Positions 6,905-13,418 of a stretch of 34,531 nt of DNA are shown in pieces. A model generated the notes under the pieces. The model made no database searches and was not told where the DNA came from. It saw only the letters and a list, made by a program, of their open reading frames with translations. How positions within the stretch are numbered: the stretch's first letter is position 1; every line of letters begins with the position of its first letter. Source of the stretch: WO2-35-19 sp964365465 (GTDB lineage Bacteria > Patescibacteriota > Minisyncoccia > Phycocordibacterales > WO2-35-19). The stretch covers positions 1 through 34,531 of the forward strand of contig CAYIPT010000008.1 in NCBI GenBank assembly GCA_964365465.1, read 5' to 3'. The translations under genes were made by a program, and so were the position numbers.

Positions 6905-6949
6905 TATAATTATCCTGATGCTCCAACTGACAGAGGAAAAAATAAAATG
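6905..6949 (+). repeat. Right direct repeat: promoter and start of transketolase
   Basis: Contains TATAAT (6905-6910), 7 nt before the ATG at 6918, and the first 32 bases of the gene. It matches 6218-6264 on the other side of the TA cassette. The distance between the two ATGs is 685 bp. Confidence 0.85.
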
Positions 6950-7760
6950 GATGGAAGAGAAGGCGCGGGATATTAGGGTCTCGGTTATTGAAATGCTCGT
7001 GGAAGCCGGGAGCGGGCATCCCAGCGGAGCGCTGGGAATGGCGGATATTTTTACAGCTTTATTTTTTGGAATTTTGAGACATGACCCGACAAACCCGATG
7101 TGGGAAGAGAGAGATCGGCTGGTGCTTTCAAACGGCCATATTTGTCCTGTTTATTACGCGACTTTGGCTCACGCCGGATATTTTCCACTTGAAGAATTAA
7201 AAAATTTAAGGAAATTTGGCTCAAGATTGCAGGGCCATCCTGATAGAAATTTTTTACCTTTTATTGAAACTTCTTCCGGTCCCCTTGGTCTTGGACTTTC
7301 ACAGGCAGTGGGTATGTGTTTGGCAGATAAAATAGACAATGGCAAATATTCAAGCAAACAATTTTATTGTTTATTGAGCGATGCTGAAATGCAAGAAGGG
7401 AATATTTGGGAAGGAGCGATGCTCGGGGCTAAAGAGCGGCTCCAAAACCTGACGATTATAATAGATAGAAATAATATTCAGACCGAAGGCAACACCGAGG
7501 ATATAATGCCTCTAGAGCCGCTGAAAGAGAAATGGGAGTTTTTCAATTGGCACGCGCAAACGATAGACGGGCATAATTTCAGAGAAATTGCGAAAGTGGT
7601 ATTGCAGGCGCAAGCGGTTTTGGATCGGCCTTCTGTAATAATCGCCAATACCATTCCTGGTAAGGGAGTTTCTTTTATGGAAGGAAAATACGAATGGCAC
7701 AGCAAACCAATAAATAAAGAAGAAGGTAAAAAAGCTATTGAGGAATTAAAAAATGCTTAA
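6918..7760 (+). CDS. tkt: Transketolase, N-terminal (TPP-binding) subunit
   Basis: 280 aa. With the next gene it makes a split transketolase that transfers two-carbon ketol units between sugar phosphates. Family motifs are GSGHPSGALGMADIFTALFF (TPP pyrophosphate/His region), RDRLVLSNGHICPVYYATLA, GPLGLGLSQAVG, and the metal/TPP-binding LLSDAEMQEGNIWEGAML with NLTIIIDRNN. The usual GDGE is SDAE here. The start overlaps the duplicated region flanking the toxin-antitoxin cassette. The 3' end overlaps the C-terminal subunit by 8 nt, consistent with translational coupling. A two-gene transketolase is frequent in archaea and in CPR bacteria. Confidence 0.95.
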   Translation: MLQLTEEKIKWMEEKARDIRVSVIEMLVEAGSGHPSGALGMADIFTALFFGILRHDPTNPMWEERDRLVLSNGHICPVYYATLAHAGYFPLEELKNLRKFGSRLQGHPDRNFLPFIETSSGPLGLGLSQAVGMCLADKIDNGKYSSKQFYCLLSDAEMQEGNIWEGAMLGAKERLQNLTIIIDRNNIQTEGNTEDIMPLEPLKEKWEFFNWHAQTIDGHNFREIAKVVLQAQAVLDRPSVIIANTIPGKGVSFMEGKYEWHSKPINKEEGKKAIEELKNA

Positions 7761-8751
7761 TCAAAACTTAAAACTTAATATAAAACTTTTTGATGCAGAT
7801 GTTGAAAAAATTTCAACAAGAGTTGGGTTTGGCGAGGGTTTGGTTTTAGCTGCCGATGCGGATAAAAATGTGGTGGGGCTTTGCGCCGATTTGAACGAGT
7901 CAACCCAGATGAATTTATTTGCCAGAAAATATCCCGAAAGATTCGTGCAGGTAGGCGTGGCTGAACAAAATCTGGTGACAGTGGCCAGCGGAATGGCAGC
8001 TATGGGAAAAATTCCTTTTGTTTCTTCTTATGCCATCTTTTCTCCCGGTAGAAATTGGGAACAAATTAGAACAACTATCGCTCTAAACGACAGAGCTGTT
8101 AAAATTGTCAGCTCACATGCCGGAGTTTCTGTGGGGGCAGATGGTGGTTCTCATCAAGCTTTAGAAGATATCGCTTTAATGCGGGTTTTGCCAAATATGG
8201 TAGTTCTTTCTCCTTGCGATGCCATAGAGGCGAAGAAGGCGACTATAGAAGCGGCCAAAAATGGCAAGCCGACTTATATAAGATTGGCTCGCGAAAAAAC
8301 ACCGATTATCACCACAAAAGAAACTCCTCTTGAAATGGGCAAAGCCCAAATGTTTTTCGCCCCACCCATGACAGCTCAGGTTGGAATAATTGCGACTGGA
8401 CCGTTAGTTTATAACGCTATACTCGCCGCCCAAAATTTCGCCCAAAGAGGCATTTCAGTAAAGGTCTTAAATATTTCAAGCATTAGGCCTCTTGATTTTG
8501 AGGCCATTATAAATTTAGCCAAAGAAGCGAGAGCTGTTGTAAGTGTTGAAGAACATCAGGTGGTGGGAGGTCTCGGTTCCGCTGTCGCCGAAGTTTTGGT
8601 TCAAAATTATCCTGTGCCTATGGAACTAATCGGGGTCCACGACAAATTTGGCCAGTCCGGCACTGCTTCCGAGCTGATTGAATATTATGGAATGGGTGTT
8701 TCTAGTATTGAAAAAGCGGTGGAAAGGGTGATGGGGAGGAAAATTACATAA
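7753..8751 (+). CDS. tkt: Transketolase, C-terminal (Pyr + C) subunit
   Basis: 332 aa. The pyrimidine-binding domain begins with STRVGFGEGLVLAA and carries LCADLNESTQM, then ERFVQVGVAEQNLVTVASGMAA, where the Glu of AEQN is the residue that activates the TPP cofactor. SSHAGVSVGADGGSHQALEDIALMR is also typical of transketolase rather than DXS. The C-terminal domain has VSVEEHQVVGGLGSAVAEVL. A GAGGA run about 9 nt upstream of the ATG, inside the N-subunit gene, can act as a ribosome binding site. The last 8 nt overlap the 3' end of the convergent kinase gene. Confidence 0.95.
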   Translation: MLNQNLKLNIKLFDADVEKISTRVGFGEGLVLAADADKNVVGLCADLNESTQMNLFARKYPERFVQVGVAEQNLVTVASGMAAMGKIPFVSSYAIFSPGRNWEQIRTTIALNDRAVKIVSSHAGVSVGADGGSHQALEDIALMRVLPNMVVLSPCDAIEAKKATIEAAKNGKPTYIRLAREKTPIITTKETPLEMGKAQMFFAPPMTAQVGIIATGPLVYNAILAAQNFAQRGISVKVLNISSIRPLDFEAIINLAKEARAVVSVEEHQVVGGLGSAVAEVLVQNYPVPMELIGVHDKFGQSGTASELIEYYGMGVSSIEKAVERVMGRKIT

Positions 8752-9733
8752 TCTTCTGCGGCCTGTAATCCTGGGGAGCTTGGGAAAGCCATTTTAAAAT
8801 TTCTTCTTGAGTGAGGAGGCCTTTTTGAGCGCCGACATATTGGACTACTGACATTGAGTTGATTGGAGCCCACATAAAAGCATCAAAGAGCGATCGGCCC
8901 AAAGCTATAGCGGAAGTGAAGGTGGCAGAAAAAGCGTCTCCCGCTCCGGTGCGGCTTAAGGGGGGTTTAGGGTCGGGAAAAGGCGTCATAAAAAATCCTT
9001 CATAACCGTCATAAGCATAAGCGCCTTTTGGCCCATCTGTAATAACCACCACATTGGGGCCAATGTCATGCATTTCTTTTAATAAATTTTTGACATCTTG
9101 TTCATCCGGTTTGTTCAAAATCTTCTTAGCTTCTTCAACATTGCAAAAGAAGATATCGCAACGGGTATATAAGCCCTTCAAATTTTCAACACCCATTTTT
9201 ATTTGGAAGGTGCCCGGCTGAAAGGCAAATTTAATTTCCTGGTTTTTTCTTAAATATTCCTCAATTTGTTTGTGATAATCCAGGGACTTCTCGCCAATGG
9301 AAGAGAGATAAATCCATTTGGGATTGCCTATATCGGGAAATTTATAATCATATTCGTGATGCTTCACCAAAATAGTGCGGTCATCTTCAAACCACAAAAC
9401 ATAATGATAGTTGGTTTCCTTGTCTTTTTGGACTGAGACAAAATCAGTTGCCACTTTATTTCTAGCCAAGGTGGCTACGCACTCGTGACCATTATGATCA
9501 TCACCAACATTTGTTACCATGGCACTACTGAGTCCCAATCTGGCGGCACAGACGGCGGCATTGGCGCTGTTGCCAACGGCTTTCACTTCTTCCATAAATT
9601 CGTAGGGGACCTTGTCCCCAAACCTTAAAACAAGTTCTTTTTTTTGACCGCTTTCGCTACAATTCACTTTAGCGTCTTTAAGCCGGATGAAAGCGTCAGT
9701 AGTAATATCGCCAATGGAAATAAAATCAAACAT
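8744..9733 (-). CDS. PfkB-family carbohydrate kinase
   Basis: 329 aa from the ATG at 9733 (MFDFISIGDITTDAF). An in-frame ATG at 9748 would place its second and third codons inside the TATAAT promoter, so I chose the downstream start. PfkB features are GDITTDA, AVGNSANAAVCAARLGL with VGDDHNG, VITDGPKGAYAY, and the anion-hole/catalytic motif RTGAGDAFSATF. The family phosphorylates sugars or nucleosides (ribose, fructose, fructose 6-phosphate, adenosine). The substrate cannot be read from sequence. Its place between transketolase and FBP aldolase makes a phosphofructokinase- or ribokinase-like role plausible. It is convergent with tkt. Confidence 0.88.
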   Translation of the reverse strand: MFDFISIGDITTDAFIRLKDAKVNCSESGQKKELVLRFGDKVPYEFMEEVKAVGNSANAAVCAARLGLSSAMVTNVGDDHNGHECVATLARNKVATDFVSVQKDKETNYHYVLWFEDDRTILVKHHEYDYKFPDIGNPKWIYLSSIGEKSLDYHKQIEEYLRKNQEIKFAFQPGTFQIKMGVENLKGLYTRCDIFFCNVEEAKKILNKPDEQDVKNLLKEMHDIGPNVVVITDGPKGAYAYDGYEGFFMTPFPDPKPPLSRTGAGDAFSATFTSAIALGRSLFDAFMWAPINSMSVVQYVGAQKGLLTQEEILKWLSQAPQDYRPQKIM

Positions 9734-9739
9734 AAAATA

Positions 9740-9745
9740 ATTATA
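9740..9745 (-). promoter_or_regulatory. -10 box of a leaderless start (PfkB kinase)
   Basis: TATAAT on the minus strand, 6 nt before the ATG at 9733. It decides between two in-frame start codons. Confidence 0.65.
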
Positions 9746-9777
9746 CACTTAAAAAAATTTTATAAAAATAAAAATGT

Positions 9778-9783
9778 GATAAT
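9778..9783 (+). promoter_or_regulatory. Candidate -10 for the aldolase gene
   Basis: GATAAT preceded by TGT resembles an extended -10. Transcription would start near 9790, where the long inverted repeat begins, so the whole repeat would form the 5' UTR. Confidence 0.4.
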
Positions 9784-9790
9784 ATGTGGA

Positions 9791-9854
9791 TACCGTAGTG
9801 AATTTTGGCATCGCACTTCGTGCTGAAAGCACAATGCCAAAATCTACTACAGTA
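9791..9854. repeat. Imperfect 21-bp inverted repeat abutting the aldolase start codon
   Basis: Left arm 9791-9811 and right arm 9834-9854 pair with three mismatches; the common core is ATTTTGGCAT / ATGCCAAAAT. The 22-nt interior holds a second hairpin, GCAC-TTC-GTGC. The outer arms carry GTAG / CTAC, as in REP-type hairpins. The last base is the A of the aldolase ATG. It could be a REP/MITE-like insertion or an RNA control element. Confidence 0.75.
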
Positions 9855-10735
9855 TGGATATGAAAAGTTTAAAAGAATACATTATTGAAGCAGAAGAAAA
9901 AAAAGTTGCCATAGGCCATTTTAATATTTCCAATAGTGAGGGATTTTGGGCAATTGTAAATGCTTCTAAAAAATTGAATTTACCGGTTATTATTGGAGTT
10001 TCCGAAGGCGAAAGGGACTTTATCGGTGTAGGACAGGTCAAAGCGCTGGTGGATACGGCGAAGACAGATGGTCTGCCAATTTTTTTAAACGCCGACCACA
10101 CATATTCGGTAGAGAGGGTCAAAGAAGTAATTGATGCGGGATTTGACGCCGTTATAATAGACGGGGCTGAGAAGTCATTTGAAGAAAATTTGAAAATGAC
10201 CAAGGAAGCTGTTGATTATAAAAATTCAAAAAATCAAAACATACTAATAGAAAGCGAACTTGGATTTATAGGCAAGTCGTCAAAAGTTTGGGATAAAGTG
10301 CCAGAAGGCGCTTCTTCTTCGGAATATGCATTCACTGAACCAGAGGAAGCTGCCAAATTTGTTAAAGAAACAGGGATAGACCTATTTTCCCCAGCAGTGG
10401 GCAATATTCACGGTATGGCTAAAAATTTAAATATTAATTTTGAAAAATTGGATATAGAGAGAATAAAAAATATTCGCGAGGATTGCGGGGTGCCTTTAGT
10501 TTTGCATGGCGGCTCTGGCATAACGGATGAAGAATTCAGGCAAGCCATTGCGGTTGGTATTTCTATAATTCATATAAACACCGAGCTTCGTCTGGCCTAT
10601 AAACAAGGTTTGCAAAAATCTCTTTCGGAAAGTCCGGATGAAATAGCTCCTTATAAATATCTCCGCCCCGCCCGCGACGCTATGCAAGCCGTGGTGGAAA
10701 AAAGGATGGGGTTGTTTGCGGGTTTAAATTTTTAA
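9854..10735 (+). CDS. fba: Fructose-bisphosphate aldolase, class II
   Basis: 293 aa. It cleaves fructose 1,6-bisphosphate, or condenses triose phosphates, in the cytoplasm using Zn2+. Class II hallmarks are AIGHFNISNSEGF at the N-terminus, FLNADHTYS (the Asp-His pair of the active site), ESELGFIG, AVGNIHGM (zinc His), LVLHGGSG (zinc His and phosphate loop) and IIHINTELR. The ATG at 9854 and a second ATG at 9860 are both possible starts. The first base of the former closes the inverted repeat at 9791-9854, so start-codon access may depend on that hairpin. It completes the sugar-phosphate block. Confidence 0.95.
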   Translation: MDMKSLKEYIIEAEEKKVAIGHFNISNSEGFWAIVNASKKLNLPVIIGVSEGERDFIGVGQVKALVDTAKTDGLPIFLNADHTYSVERVKEVIDAGFDAVIIDGAEKSFEENLKMTKEAVDYKNSKNQNILIESELGFIGKSSKVWDKVPEGASSSEYAFTEPEEAAKFVKETGIDLFSPAVGNIHGMAKNLNINFEKLDIERIKNIREDCGVPLVLHGGSGITDEEFRQAIAVGISIIHINTELRLAYKQGLQKSLSESPDEIAPYKYLRPARDAMQAVVEKRMGLFAGLNF

Positions 10736-10738
10736 TGT

Positions 10739-10744
10739 TAGGAT
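10739..10744 (+). promoter_or_regulatory. -10-like box before rplY
   Basis: TAGGAT, 7 nt before the ATG at 10752, with the same geometry as the other leaderless starts here. Confidence 0.4.
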
Positions 10745-10751
10745 AGTCCGC

Positions 10752-11402
10752 ATGACCATCACCATAAAAACAGACAAAAGAGAGAAAATAGGGAAGCTGA
10801 AAGTCCTGAGAAACGAAGGGTTAATGCCAGCTGTTTATTACGGGCATAAAAAAGAATCAACTCCGATTCAAATAAAAAAGAATGATTTTATAAAAGCGTG
10901 GAAAAATGCCGGTGAATCTACTGTCATTAAATTAAATACTCCTGATGGAGAAATTGAGGCCCTTATTCATGATATTGACATTAATCCTATAACAGGCGAG
11001 CCGAGACACGCCGATTTTTATATTTTTGAAAAAGGCCATAAGGTTGAAATTGCCGTGCCTTTGGAATTTATAGGAATTTCTCCGGCAGTAAAAGATTTGG
11101 GCGGGGTGCTTATGAAAATTTTGCATGAAATAAAAGTGGAGGCCGAGCCATCAAATTTGCCCCATCAAATTAAAATTGATATTTCTCCTATTACTGAATT
11201 GGAAGGCCAGATTTTGGCCAAAGATATTCTACTACCCAAAGGAGTTGAACTAATGGAACATTCGGAAGAAGTTGTTGTGACTGTGGCCACTCCAAAAGCT
11301 GAAAAAGTAGAGGAAGAAAAACCAGTTGATTTGACTCAAATAGAGGTTGAAAAGAAAGGCAAAGCGGAAACAGAAACGCCCGAAGAGACCGAGTCTGAAT
11401 AA
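10752..11402 (+). CDS. rplY: 50S ribosomal protein L25 (TL5/CTC type)
   Basis: 216 aa. It binds 5S rRNA. The N-terminal L25 domain (about 1-90) has LRNEGLMPAVYYGHKKES and ends in HADFYIF. The C-terminal TL5 domain (about 95-180) has VEIAVPLEFIGISPAVKDLGGVL and the PKGVELMEHSEEVVVTV strand. An acidic, low-complexity tail follows (about 182-216, rich in Glu and Thr). The length agrees with the two-domain CTC form rather than the short E. coli protein. It sits between the aldolase gene and a secreted hydrolase, and probably has its own promoter at 10739. Confidence 0.93.
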   Translation: MTITIKTDKREKIGKLKVLRNEGLMPAVYYGHKKESTPIQIKKNDFIKAWKNAGESTVIKLNTPDGEIEALIHDIDINPITGEPRHADFYIFEKGHKVEIAVPLEFIGISPAVKDLGGVLMKILHEIKVEAEPSNLPHQIKIDISPITELEGQILAKDILLPKGVELMEHSEEVVVTVATPKAEKVEEEKPVDLTQIEVEKKGKAETETPEETESE

Positions 11403-11407
11403 TTTGA

Positions 11408-11413
11408 TATAAT
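11408..11413 (+). promoter_or_regulatory. -10 box of a leaderless start (lytic transglycosylase)
   Basis: TATAAT, 7 nt before the ATG at 11421. Confidence 0.65.
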
Positions 11414-11420
11414 TAAACTC

Positions 11421-12818
11421 ATGAAAATTTCAAAACATATGAGTTTATTTTTGGCGTTTCTGTTAATTTTCAATTTGTCTACAATTTTCATTTTCAATTC
11501 AGCTCAAGCGGCCTTGACCGAACAACAAATGCTTGAGCAAGAAGCCAAATGGAAGGAGGAGCTTGCGGCAACGGAAAAAGAAATAGCTAATTGGGAAACG
11601 ATGCTCAACAACACAAAAAAGGGAACGGCTTCGCTTGAAAGGGATGCCGCTATTTTGCAGGCCAAAATAAGCGAGGCCAAGGCCTTCATAAAAAAGAGAC
11701 AGATTCAAATTGAACAATTAACCCGCGATATTGGATTGAAAACCAAGACCATTCAAGAACTTGAAGCGAAAATGAACAGGGGCAAGGAATCGTTGGCCGG
11801 TATATTGAGATCAACCAATGAATTGGATTCATATTCTCTGGTGGAAGTAATGCTTTCCAATAAAAATTTGTCCCAATTTTTTGAAGATATTGATTCTTTT
11901 AATTCCATCAAAACATCTTTGGAAAAACAGTTTAATGAAATAAGGGACTTGCAAGCCAAAACCGATGGTGAGAGAAAAGTTCTTGACCAAAAAAGAACTG
12001 CCGAGACCGACACCAAAGCTAAAATAGAGGAAGAAAAAAGAAGGGTGGAACAAAATGAAAAAGAAAAACAGCGGCTCATAGCTATAAACAAAACCCAAGA
12101 AAAAACCTACGCTCAAGTTATTGCCGAAAAAGAAAAAAAGGCCGCTCAAATCAGAGCCGCCCTCTTCTCTTTGCGAGATACGGAGGGTATACCTTTTGGT
12201 GACGCTTTAAAATATGCCACTTTGGCATCCGGAAAAACTGGAGTTCGGCCAGCTCTTATTTTAGCCATTCTTACTCAAGAATCCGATTTGGGTAAAAATC
12301 AGGGCTCATGTCTTGTAAATAATTTAGACACTGGTGATGGCGCTGGTAAAAATACAGGTACTTTCTTTGAACAAGTAATGAAAGCACCCAGAGATACTTC
12401 GCCATTTAAAGACATAACAGACAGATTGGGAAAAGATTGGAAAATGACGCCTGTTTCTTGTCCTCCCGGCACAATATGGAGCAAAAGCCGCGGTTATGGC
12501 GGAGGCATGGGGCCTTCACAATTTATTCCTTCTACTTGGGAACTTTTCAAAGACCGCTTGGGTAGCAGTTTAGGACTTAACGGAAATGATGTAAACCCCT
12601 GGAATCCGGAACATGCCATATTGGCTACGGCTGTTTATATGGCGGATTTAGGCGCCAGCGGCGGGGGATACACGGCAGAACGCAATGCTTCCTGTAAATA
12701 TTATTCCGGTCGCTCTTGCGATAGCAAAAGACCGGCCAATTCATTTTACGGCACTCAGGTGATGGTTAAAGCCGAAAACATACAGCTTACAATGATTGAT
12801 CCGTTGGAAGGGTTCTAA
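11421..12818 (+). CDS. Secreted coiled-coil protein with lytic transglycosylase domain
   Basis: 465 aa. A signal peptide (residues 1-30, hydrophobic stretch then SAQA, likely cut after Ala30) sends it across the membrane. Residues about 32-245 are a long coiled coil of the PcsB/CwlO/EnvC style (repeated E-K-rich heptads, with SLVEVMLSNKNLSQFFEDID near the middle). In other bacteria this domain is controlled by FtsEX. The C-terminal part (about 255-465) is a lytic transglycosylase-like domain: PALILAILTQESDLG with candidate catalytic Glu287, GGGMGPSQFIPSTWELFK, NPWNPEHAILATAVYMADLG. It likely cleaves peptidoglycan glycan strands during growth or division. In well-studied homologues the coiled coil is joined to CHAP, NlpC or M23 domains, so this pairing is notable. 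Confidence 0.88.
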   Translation: MKISKHMSLFLAFLLIFNLSTIFIFNSAQAALTEQQMLEQEAKWKEELAATEKEIANWETMLNNTKKGTASLERDAAILQAKISEAKAFIKKRQIQIEQLTRDIGLKTKTIQELEAKMNRGKESLAGILRSTNELDSYSLVEVMLSNKNLSQFFEDIDSFNSIKTSLEKQFNEIRDLQAKTDGERKVLDQKRTAETDTKAKIEEEKRRVEQNEKEKQRLIAINKTQEKTYAQVIAEKEKKAAQIRAALFSLRDTEGIPFGDALKYATLASGKTGVRPALILAILTQESDLGKNQGSCLVNNLDTGDGAGKNTGTFFEQVMKAPRDTSPFKDITDRLGKDWKMTPVSCPPGTIWSKSRGYGGGMGPSQFIPSTWELFKDRLGSSLGLNGNDVNPWNPEHAILATAVYMADLGASGGGYTAERNASCKYYSGRSCDSKRPANSFYGTQVMVKAENIQLTMIDPLEGF

Positions 12819-12824
12819 ATCTGG

Positions 12825-12846
12825 CTTAAAATAAAGCTATTTTAAG
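12825..12846. terminator. AT-only hairpin after the transglycosylase gene
   Basis: CTTAAAATA, loop AAGC, TATTTTAAG is a perfect 9-bp inverted repeat 6 bp after the stop codon. It lacks GC pairs and a T-run, so terminator function is uncertain. Confidence 0.4.
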
Positions 12847-12884
12847 ATATCCACAGATGAAATGATTTTAAATGTAACATTTCC

Positions 12885-12912
12885 TTGACAAATTTGGTGA
12901 GGGGTGTATACT
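12885..12912 (+). promoter_or_regulatory. Sigma-70-type promoter for a candidate sRNA
   Basis: TTGACA (12885-12890), 16-nt spacer, TATACT (12907-12912). This is the best -35/-10 pair in the window. It reads into a region without an ORF that ends in an intrinsic terminator. Transcription should start near 12919. Confidence 0.75.
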
Positions 12913-12918
12913 AATAGT

Positions 12919-13075
12919 TAGTTGTTCAACATTCTAGCACTAAGGAAAGGACACGATGGTCATCTCCTGGTGTTTGTGCCGGTCTCCCGGCGCTTAGGAA
13001 CGAAAAGGTCACCCCATATCCCAATGCTTTCATAGCTAGGAGCGCATAACGCGCAACAGTGGGTGACCTTTTTTC
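12919..13075 (+). ncRNA. Candidate structured small RNA, about 157 nt, family not recognised
   Basis: It is bounded by a strong promoter (12885-12912) and an intrinsic terminator (13003-13074), with no coding sequence between. Hand folding gives P1 CTAAG/CTTAG (12940-12944 with 12993-12997), enclosing P2 GACAC/GTGTT (12950-12954 with 12970-12974) and P3 GTGCCGG/CCGGCGC (12976-12982 with 12987-12993). The 3' part is a long helix GGTCACCC/GGGTGACC (13007-13014 with 13061-13068), with a small GCGC-ATAAC-GCGC hairpin inside its loop. It lacks the signatures I know for SRP RNA, tmRNA, RNase P RNA or common riboswitches. A 6S-like RNA or a lineage-specific sRNA is possible. Confidence 0.65.
13003..13074 (+). 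terminator. Intrinsic terminator of the candidate sRNA
   Basis: AAAAGGTCACCC (13003-13014) pairs with GGGTGACCTTTT (13061-13072) and runs into TTTTTT (13069-13074). The 46-nt loop itself contains a hairpin. Confidence 0.75.
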
Positions 13076-13097
13076 TTGTCTAAATTTTTTAATATGT

Positions 13098-13103
13098 TAT
13101 ATT
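13098..13103 (+). promoter_or_regulatory. -10 box for the rpmE leader
   Basis: TATATT, 6 nt before an ATG at 13110 that opens a 9-codon mini-ORF. The rpmE mRNA would carry a leader of about 72 nt. Confidence 0.5.
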
Positions 13104-13109
13104 GGAAAC

Positions 13110-13139
13110 ATGAATCCCGTTAGAAGTTCAAACAACTAA
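13110..13139 (+). CDS. Putative leader mini-ORF upstream of rpmE
   Basis: ATG to TAA encodes MNPVRSSNN. Its codons 2-7 form the left arm of a perfect 15-bp inverted repeat whose right arm covers the rpmE start. The stop overlaps a second mini-ORF (TAATG; 13139-13168, MEFSNYKKY). Translation here could open the hairpin. It may equally be a chance reading of a repeat sequence. Confidence 0.35.
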   Translation: MNPVRSSNN

Positions 13140-13183
13140 TGGAGTTCAGTAATTATAAAAAATATTAAAACTTCTAACGGGAT
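13114..13183. repeat. CCCGTTAGA-type inverted repeat, copy 1 (rpmE leader)
   Basis: ATCCCGTTAGAAGTT (13114-13128) and AACTTCTAACGGGAT (13169-13183) are perfect 15-bp arms around a 40-nt loop. The right arm includes the first two bases of the rpmE ATG. A related repeat lies at 34207-34275. Confidence 0.85.
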
Positions 13184-13418
13184 GAAAACAGAAATACATC
13201 CGACATATTATATTGACGCCAAAGTAAGCTGCTCTTGCGGCAATAAGTTTTCTGTTGGCTCAACTCAAAAAGAAATAAAGGTGGAAATTTGCAGCGCCTG
13301 CCACCCGTTTTTCACAGGCAACGAAAAAGTGATTGATGCCGCCGGCCGGGTGGAAAGATTTAAAGTAAGAAAGGCGAAAAAAGCAGATGGACCTGGAAAA
13401 ATACAAAAAAAATCCTAA
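13182..13418 (+). CDS. rpmE: 50S ribosomal protein L31 (zinc-binding form)
   Basis: 78 aa. The N-terminus MKTEIHPTYY is typical. The zinc ligands are present as SCSCGNKF and, further on, EICSACHPFFTG (CxC ... CxxC), so this is the C+ form that needs zinc. The tail (KVRKAKKADGPGKIQKKS) is basic and longer than average. The ATG lies at the base of a 15-bp inverted repeat, an unusual place for a start codon and a possible control point. The 3' end overlaps prfA by 32 nt in another frame, indicating a tightly coupled L31-RF1 pair. Confidence 0.94.
   Translation: MKTEIHPTYYIDAKVSCSCGNKFSVGSTQKEIKVEICSACHPFFTGNEKVIDAAGRVERFKVRKAKKADGPGKIQKKS

Noticed and set aside
9734..9748. Upstream ATG of the PfkB kinase
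   Set aside because: Its following codons are the TATAAT box itself; the ATG at 9733 gives the usual MxxFxSIGD start.
11753..12149. Long antisense open frames within the transglycosylase gene
   Set aside because: They mirror the Lys/Glu-rich coiled coil and give Phe/Ser-rich proteins without motifs; typical shadows.
12847..12855. Replication origin suggested by DnaA-like boxes
   Set aside because: The few near-matches are widely spaced, and there is no box cluster, AT-rich unwinding element, dnaA or dnaN gene.
12919..13075. SRP RNA, tmRNA or RNase P RNA
   Set aside because: The candidate RNA lacks the GGAAGGAAGCA-type SRP loop, tmRNA tag/tRNA-like ends and the RNase P core motifs.
13114..13183. 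CRISPR array
   Set aside because: Only two inverted arms are present; there are no regularly spaced direct repeats.
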